Positions 59,308 to 64,000 of a stretch of 64,000 nucleotides of DNA are shown here, piece by piece. Position 1 is the stretch's first letter; each line of letters starts with the position of its first letter. The notes under the pieces are model-generated. The model was given only the letters and a program-made list of their open reading frames with translations. It had not been told where the DNA came from and did no database searches. This DNA is from Flavobacterium sp. SUN052 (GTDB lineage: Bacteria; Bacteroidota; Bacteroidia; Flavobacteriales; Flavobacteriaceae). The position numbers and the translations under genes were made by a program. The stretch spans positions 806,001 through 870,000 of the forward strand of contig NZ_JAPQNS010000001.1 in assembly GCF_028867935.1 (NCBI RefSeq), given 5' to 3'.

Positions 59308-60723
59308 CTACATGCTGTACTTCTCCAATCGCCGGTACAGAGCTTGCCGGGATAGTCCGAGTTCACGGGCTACGTCGGTGATGTTGCCGCCGTATTTCTG
59401 CATCGCCTGCTGAATCAACCGCCGTTCCATGTCGTCTAACTGCATTGAATCGGCAAGGGCTGTTTCGGCTGAAAGCCCGGCTGAACTGGTGCCGAGGCCA
59501 CCAAAAAAATCGCCGGGTTCTAACAGTGTGCCCTGTGTCAGAATTACGGCTCGTTCCACGGCATGTTGGAGCTCGCGGACGTTACCCGGCCAGCGGTGTT
59601 GCTTCAGATGCCGCACCAGGGCAGGACTCATTCCGGTTACCGGCCGGTTGTATTGCTTCCGGTATTGGTTCAGGAAATAATTGGCGAGAGGTTCAATATC
59701 ATCCGGGCGGTCGCGGAGGGCGGGCAGATGAAGTTCAATGGTATTGATTCTGTATAGCAAATCCTGCCGGAACCGTGGCGACGGACCGTCCCCGGCGGCT
59801 ACGCGCTCGGTAATGTTGGCATTGGTGGCGCAGATCAGTCGTACGTCAATGGCTTTAGGTTTGTTACTGCCAATGCGCGTAACCTGTCGTTGTTGCAGCA
59901 CCGTGAGCAAACGGGCCTGTTGAGGAAGCGTAATGTTACCGATTTCATCTAAAAAAACGGTACCTCCCTGGGCTTCCTCAAAGCGCCCGGCCCGGTCGTC
60001 GCGAGCGTCGGTAAAGGCTCCTTTGACGTGGCCAAACAATTCACTCTCAAACAGCGACTCGCTCAAGGCCCCCACATCGACGGGTACAAACGGTTTGGCA
60101 CTGCGGCCCGACTGCTCATGAATCATGCGAGCGATAAGATCTTTTCCGGTGCCGTTTTCGCCCAGAATCAGCACGTTGGCATCGGTATTAGCAACCCGGC
60201 TCACCGTGTCGAGAACCTGCTTCATGGCCGAACTCTGAGCAATAAAGTTTGCTTGGGTCGATCGGGATGCTGCCGCATCACTGCCGTTACGGGTAGTTGA
60301 TTTATTGCCTGATTTCACGCTTTCGACTTTTTCCCTTATCCCTTCTCCGGCAGAACCCATGGCGGCTTCGATAGTGGCCAGTAACTTATCGTTTTGCCAG
60401 GGTTTCAGTACGAAATCTTTAGCACCGACTTTCATGGCTCGAACGGCCATCTCAACGTCACCATAGGCCGTAATGAGCACTACCGCCGACGACGGGTCGA
60501 TGTCGAGAATGCGGTCGAGCCAGAAAAATCCCTCACGACCACTACTAAGGTCGCGCTGGAAATTCATGTCGAGCAGTACCAGATCATAATGGCCGTTGGT
60601 GATGAGAAACGGAATACGTTCGGGATTTTTCTCAATGTCAACATGGCCGAAATGCCGCTTGAGTAGCAATTTGGCGGCCATTAGTACATCAGGGTCGTCG
60701 TCGATTATCAGGATACGGGGCAT
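59308..60723 (-). CDS. NtrC-type sigma-54-dependent response regulator
   Basis: 471 residues from the ATG at 60723; the frame runs back to a TTG at 60873 with no receiver-like sequence there. The receiver (MPRILIIDDDPDVLMAAK; phosphoacceptor D52 in LVLLDMNF; conserved T and K in LITAYGD and VLKPW) is followed by an AAA+ domain with Walker A GENGTGKDLIAR and Walker B TVFLDEIGN. The loop that normally reads GAFTGA reads GAFTDA here. The end is a Fis-type helix-turn-helix (GGNITDVARELGLSRQALYRRLEKY). It should activate RpoN promoters when phosphorylated. The nearest kinase is at 55198-56586, separated by lipid genes and XisHI. Confidence 0.95.
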   Translation of the reverse strand: MPRILIIDDDPDVLMAAKLLLKRHFGHVDIEKNPERIPFLITNGHYDLVLLDMNFQRDLSSGREGFFWLDRILDIDPSSAVVLITAYGDVEMAVRAMKVGAKDFVLKPWQNDKLLATIEAAMGSAGEGIREKVESVKSGNKSTTRNGSDAAASRSTQANFIAQSSAMKQVLDTVSRVANTDANVLILGENGTGKDLIARMIHEQSGRSAKPFVPVDVGALSESLFESELFGHVKGAFTDARDDRAGRFEEAQGGTVFLDEIGNITLPQQARLLTVLQQRQVTRIGSNKPKAIDVRLICATNANITERVAAGDGPSPRFRQDLLYRINTIELHLPALRDRPDDIEPLANYFLNQYRKQYNRPVTGMSPALVRHLKQHRWPGNVRELQHAVERAVILTQGTLLEPGDFFGGLGTSSAGLSAETALADSMQLDDMERRLIQQAMQKYGGNITDVARELGLSRQALYRRLEKYSM

Positions 60724-60941
60724 AGTTTGAATTGGCGGTTGGCTGGAGCGGTTAGGAGTGCAAATTAACGGCTTCCTGCTCATTGTTCTTACTCCCGGTT
60801 GTGCCAAATTAGAAACGCAACGACTGCGGATTTTATGGGTTGTAAATAAGTTATTTTTTTTCAGCGTAGTCAACGCTTGACTCTGCTATTTGTAGTGAAT
60901 GATGCGCTGTTAGCCGAAAGGGTTGCATGAGTTGATAAACA

Positions 60942-60985
60942 AAATCGCCATCTAACGGGCCTATTGACCCACCAGATGGCGATTT
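60942..60985 (-). terminator. Terminator of the choice-of-anchor protein gene
   Basis: 12-bp stem (AAATCGCCATCT / AGATGGCGATTT) with a 20-nt loop, 17 nt after the stop at 61002. On the minus strand it is followed by TTTTGTTT. Confidence 0.7.
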
Positions 60986-61001
60986 GCAGACGAGTTGTTG
61001 T

Positions 61002-63743
61002 TTACTGCTTGATAACTTTTACGGTCTGGCTCTTGTCGGCCGTATTTGCCTGAATCAGGTACAGACCTGGCACTCGGCCCAACCGAAGTGTTTGGCGTTC
61101 GGTAGTTCCGGCCCGCTCTATAAACTGGGTTTCAACGGCTACACCCAGCTCATTGACAACGTTTAATACCAACGGCTGATTGGTAGCTCCCTGAACCTCA
61201 ACGGTAATAGCTTCCTGCTGCGTTGGGTTACCCAGCACACGAATGGTTAAACCAGCGGTTGGTTCGGAGCTGGCTACCCGAGCCAATGCGCAAGCCTGCC
61301 GGAAATTAAATACCCGGCTCACAACTACACCGTTCTGGCGGGCCATTAGCGTAACGGTACTGTTGTTCTGATCACCTACAACACCGGCATCAATTAAGGC
61401 TACGGGGTTTGTTGTCCAGCTGGTTACGCCCACGGCCATAAACTCAACGGGTGATCCGTTACCACCTGCCGATGCGAAGGTTAACTGGCGGGTATTACAG
61501 TTGTAAGCGGGAGCCAGTAGCGAGAGTGAACCGGGTGTGGTTGGGGGTGGGGTTCCGTTACAAAACTGGCGGAAGTTAAACACCAGCGAAACAGGGCTGC
61601 TCCCGGCCTGACGAGCCATAATGGTGATGGTGCTGTTGTTTTGATCGCCAACAACACCAGCTTCAATGGCTGCAACGGGGTTTGTTGTCCAGTCGGTTAC
61701 GCCAATTGCCCGATATTCAACGGGCGAGCCATTTCCGCCGGTGCTCTGGAATGTGATCTGGCGCGTGGTGCAGTTATACAGCGGTGTTTGCAAAGTAAGT
61801 CCGGTGCTGGGTGGCGTCGAAACCTGGAACACTGAAACCGAATTGCTCACTTCGTTTGCTAACAGTAACAGAGCCTGTCCATTGGGGCTGTCGGTGGCCG
61901 AAATATAGATAATCCCTTCTGGGCCCAGATCATCGGTGGCTGCGTTGGGAGTTGCACTCCGATTAATATTGTATGTTACAAATTGAGGAGCCAAAGGGTT
62001 GGTTACGTCATACACCATGACTCCCCCGATGCGCTCAAGCGTAATAAAAGCATACTGACGACCATTGATCTCGGCGGTTGTGACCCCTTCTGGCTCGGGG
62101 CCTTTGTTGTCAGAGCGATCTTTAACGGCTACCGAGTTACCATTGCTAGCATTGAACAACGCGGGGAAGCTGGCCCGCGTGTAGCGCTCAAAATCGTCGC
62201 CACTGTCGTAAACCAGCGCGCCATTAATGTCCCGAATCGAAAACGAGCGGCCACCCAACACATTAATCTGGTCGAAATCGCCGTCGCCATCCGTATCGCC
62301 GGTCTGATTGGTAACGGTCAGACGACCCAAAAGCTGGTTGTTTTTCAGGTCGGCGGCATTGGGGAATACAGTCGGGTCGAGTACATAACCAGCGGCATTC
62401 ACCCGCACTTCTTCGGAAAGGCCAGGATAGTCGCGGGCGTCGCCCTCATTGGCCGTTACAAAATAGGTTTGACCACCTACTGAATAGGAAGCAATGGCGT
62501 CGGGCAGATACAGGCCAAGAACGGGCTGTTTCTGTAAGGTCAGCGCACCACCCTGGTCAGTCGGGTCGAACGAGTTGATATCGAGGTTATGATTTTTCAG
62601 ACCGAGTGGGCGAATCGGGTTTGGAGCCAGCGCTTTGTTGTCAAGGTCGATAACGGCAATGGCATTGTTTTCCTGCAAGGTCACATAAGCGAAGCGCGAG
62701 TCTGGTGTAAAGGCCACGTATTCCGGTTCTAAATCCTGGGCTACCGTACTTCCATTGGCCACATTGCCCGATCGGCCAAAAATCCGAACACCCTGCGCCC
62801 GCAAGGCATCGCGCTGGTCGTTGAGGGAGGTAAAACCCACGGTTGTAACGTTGACCTGCGACAAACTGGCGATTCCCCCACTGATGTCAATAATGGTTAC
62901 CGAACCTTCGGGGTCCACACCCGTAGTAGAATAGCTATTGGGTTCGCCCTCATTAGCTGTCACCACATAGCGACCATTGGGCGAAAAGGCAATCATGTCG
63001 GGCATGGCACCGGCTGTCACCTGTTTTTGGAGGTTTCCGTTGACGTCATAAAACGCCACCGAACTGTTGGCTTGTGGGTTTAGCCCTTCCAGGGCCACCG
63101 CTACCAGCCCATCACGAACGGCCACGCTATTGATGTTGCCCAATGGCGAAATATCAATAGCTGTGATAGAAACGGGAGCTGCTGGGTTGGCGAAGTTTAC
63201 AATGTCTAGCCGCCTGCCTACGGAGTTGGCAATAAACAGGCGCTTACTACTCTTATCGAACGCTACAATTTCTGACGAGCCAGCAGTAGGGTTTCGGTAG
63301 CTGGTCAGCAGGCTCATTGATAGCGCACCAGATGGGGCTGGCATAGCTTTATCATTATCTACGAGCTGGATCAGGTGGGTAGGGGTGGCACCCGCCTGTA
63401 CACCAGTCAGGTTTTGCAACCGAAGGAAAATGAATTCGTCCGCTTCAGCGGCAGCGTCGTCCGTCACGGTCAGGGTTACCGATTGTGGGGCAGTGCTGTT
63501 TGCCGGGAATGTCACACTAGTGCCAGTTAAGGCATAGTCGGCTCCGCTGGTAGCGTTGCCCGACGATACAAATACCTGTACGGAAGCTGGGCTGGCGACT
63601 GGTGCGCTCAGATTCAGGTTAATAATAACTGTTCCGGCCGATTCAGCCATGGTACGGCTGGCCCCAACAAACGAAACCGTTTGAGCGGTGGCTACCGTAC
63701 AAAAACTCAGTAGCGAACCAATGATGAATAAAAATTTTCTCAT
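61002..63743 (-). CDS. T9SS-exported choice-of-anchor I family protein with Calx-beta domain
   Basis: 913 residues. The signal peptide ends TVATAQTV. Residues ~22-125 are a Calx-beta/Ig-like domain (AESAGTVIINLNLSAPVASPASVQVFVSSGNATSGADY). Residues ~145-640 are the choice-of-anchor I region, a propeller with PDMIAFSPNGRYVVTANEGEPNSY, DLEPEYVAFTPDSRFAYVTLQENNAIAVIDL, YFVTANEGDARDY and GPEPEGVTTAEINGRQYAFITLERIGG. Two copies of the unnamed ~80-residue domain (STGGNGSPVEYRAIGV; SAGGNGSPVEFMAVGV) follow. The last ~75 residues (QPLVLNVVNELGVAVETQFIERAG…PGLYLIQANTADKSQTVKVIKQ) are a type A T9SS sorting domain, so the protein is exported to the surface. Confidence 0.92.
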   Translation of the reverse strand: MRKFLFIIGSLLSFCTVATAQTVSFVGASRTMAESAGTVIINLNLSAPVASPASVQVFVSSGNATSGADYALTGTSVTFPANSTAPQSVTLTVTDDAAAEADEFIFLRLQNLTGVQAGATPTHLIQLVDNDKAMPAPSGALSMSLLTSYRNPTAGSSEIVAFDKSSKRLFIANSVGRRLDIVNFANPAAPVSITAIDISPLGNINSVAVRDGLVAVALEGLNPQANSSVAFYDVNGNLQKQVTAGAMPDMIAFSPNGRYVVTANEGEPNSYSTTGVDPEGSVTIIDISGGIASLSQVNVTTVGFTSLNDQRDALRAQGVRIFGRSGNVANGSTVAQDLEPEYVAFTPDSRFAYVTLQENNAIAVIDLDNKALAPNPIRPLGLKNHNLDINSFDPTDQGGALTLQKQPVLGLYLPDAIASYSVGGQTYFVTANEGDARDYPGLSEEVRVNAAGYVLDPTVFPNAADLKNNQLLGRLTVTNQTGDTDGDGDFDQINVLGGRSFSIRDINGALVYDSGDDFERYTRASFPALFNASNGNSVAVKDRSDNKGPEPEGVTTAEINGRQYAFITLERIGGVMVYDVTNPLAPQFVTYNINRSATPNAATDDLGPEGIIYISATDSPNGQALLLLANEVSNSVSVFQVSTPPSTGLTLQTPLYNCTTRQITFQSTGGNGSPVEYRAIGVTDWTTNPVAAIEAGVVGDQNNSTITIMARQAGSSPVSLVFNFRQFCNGTPPPTTPGSLSLLAPAYNCNTRQLTFASAGGNGSPVEFMAVGVTSWTTNPVALIDAGVVGDQNNSTVTLMARQNGVVVSRVFNFRQACALARVASSEPTAGLTIRVLGNPTQQEAITVEVQGATNQPLVLNVVNELGVAVETQFIERAGTTERQTLRLGRVPGLYLIQANTADKSQTVKVIKQ

Positions 63744-63862
63744 GTTGTGTGCGATAAAAGATAACGGAAGCGAGATTTGGCCGCAAAGTTCTGAATTGCA
63801 TAATTACCGGGATATTAAGGTTTCAGGTAGGCACTTAACGCTTCGTTAATGTCTGTTTAACC

Positions 63863-63900
63863 TGTCCGCTTTCGGACGGTAATGCGTCCGAGGGCGGACG
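63863..63900. promoter_or_regulatory. Tandem TCCG-N4-CGGA palindromes (operator candidate)
   Basis: Two palindromes, GTCCG-CTTT-CGGAC (63864-63877) and CGTCCG-AGGG-CGGACG (63885-63900), have centres 22 bp apart, about two helical turns. They lie ~120 nt upstream of the choice-of-anchor gene. Spacing and identity suggest cooperative binding by a dimeric regulator; the regulator is unknown. Confidence 0.4.
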
Positions 63901-64000
63901 ATATAATTGCCAATTATGGAATTAACTTGCTGATAATCTGTGAACTGTTTCCTTTGGCATAGCAATTGAAAAGAGTGATAGTGCGAAAGAGTAAAGGAGC

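Overview
The window looks like a chromosomal segment of a Gram-negative member of the Bacteroidota, most likely order Cytophagales close to Spirosoma or a relative. This lineage call is inferred from gene content, not from a marker gene. The signs are an STN-type TonB-dependent receptor next to a DUF4249 lipoprotein, a type IX secretion (T9SS) C-terminal sorting domain, many lipoproteins and secreted beta-propellers, TAnnTTTG-like promoter motifs with weak Shine-Dalgarno sites, type III pantothenate kinase beside LptC and an LpxH-type hydrolase, and a family of hairpin repeats built on TTCGACTCCGCTCAG. I saw no tRNA, rRNA, CRISPR array, IS element or prophage.

Layout. 1-2.8 kb: the 3' end of a large cytochrome c/HEAT-repeat dehydrogenase-like protein, an epimerase-type TIM barrel and an exported MsrA. 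3.4-7.4 kb: one very long gene joining a SEDS (FtsW/RodA) glycosyltransferase to a class B penicillin-binding transpeptidase. 7.6-15.9 kb: a secreted protein, TonB receptor, DUF4249 lipoprotein, MG2/plug-like protein and FHA protein on one strand. 15.9-25.4 kb: housekeeping and envelope genes (serine hydrolase, coaX, an outer-membrane protein, lptC, lpxH-like, ftsH, rsfS, birA). 25.6-33.0 kb: a secreted repeat protein, a sulfatase with its own formylglycine-generating enzyme, an Ig-like lipoprotein and a beta-propeller. 33.4-36.5 kb: kduI and a FucP-like sugar symporter. 36.5-43.9 kb: a repeat-rich accessory region with a type III restriction-modification system, an esterase and a DsbA-like protein. 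43.9-55.1 kb: membrane proteins, a DKNYY lipoprotein, secreted propellers, GH43, PhoD-like phosphatase and a cellobiose-2-epimerase-like enzyme. 55.2-60.7 kb: histidine kinase, acyl-ACP desaturase, PlsC, XisH/XisI and an NtrC-type regulator. 61.0-63.7 kb: a large T9SS-exported choice-of-anchor protein.

How the genes may work together. coaX-OMP-lptC with convergent lpxH is an envelope block. The sulfatase and FGE are an enzyme and its maturase. KduI, the FucP-like carrier, GH43 and the epimerase point to use of plant-type glycans. The desaturase is only 3 nt upstream of the histidine kinase, diverges from an acyltransferase and lies near an NtrC-type regulator, which suggests a lipid-related two-component system. 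The strongest leads are that kinase/desaturase locus, the SEDS-PBP fusion, the hairpin family with covarying arms, the AT-rich recognition segment in the type III methyltransferase, an intrinsic terminator inside a signal-peptide coding region, and an unnamed ~80-residue domain shared by two secreted proteins.
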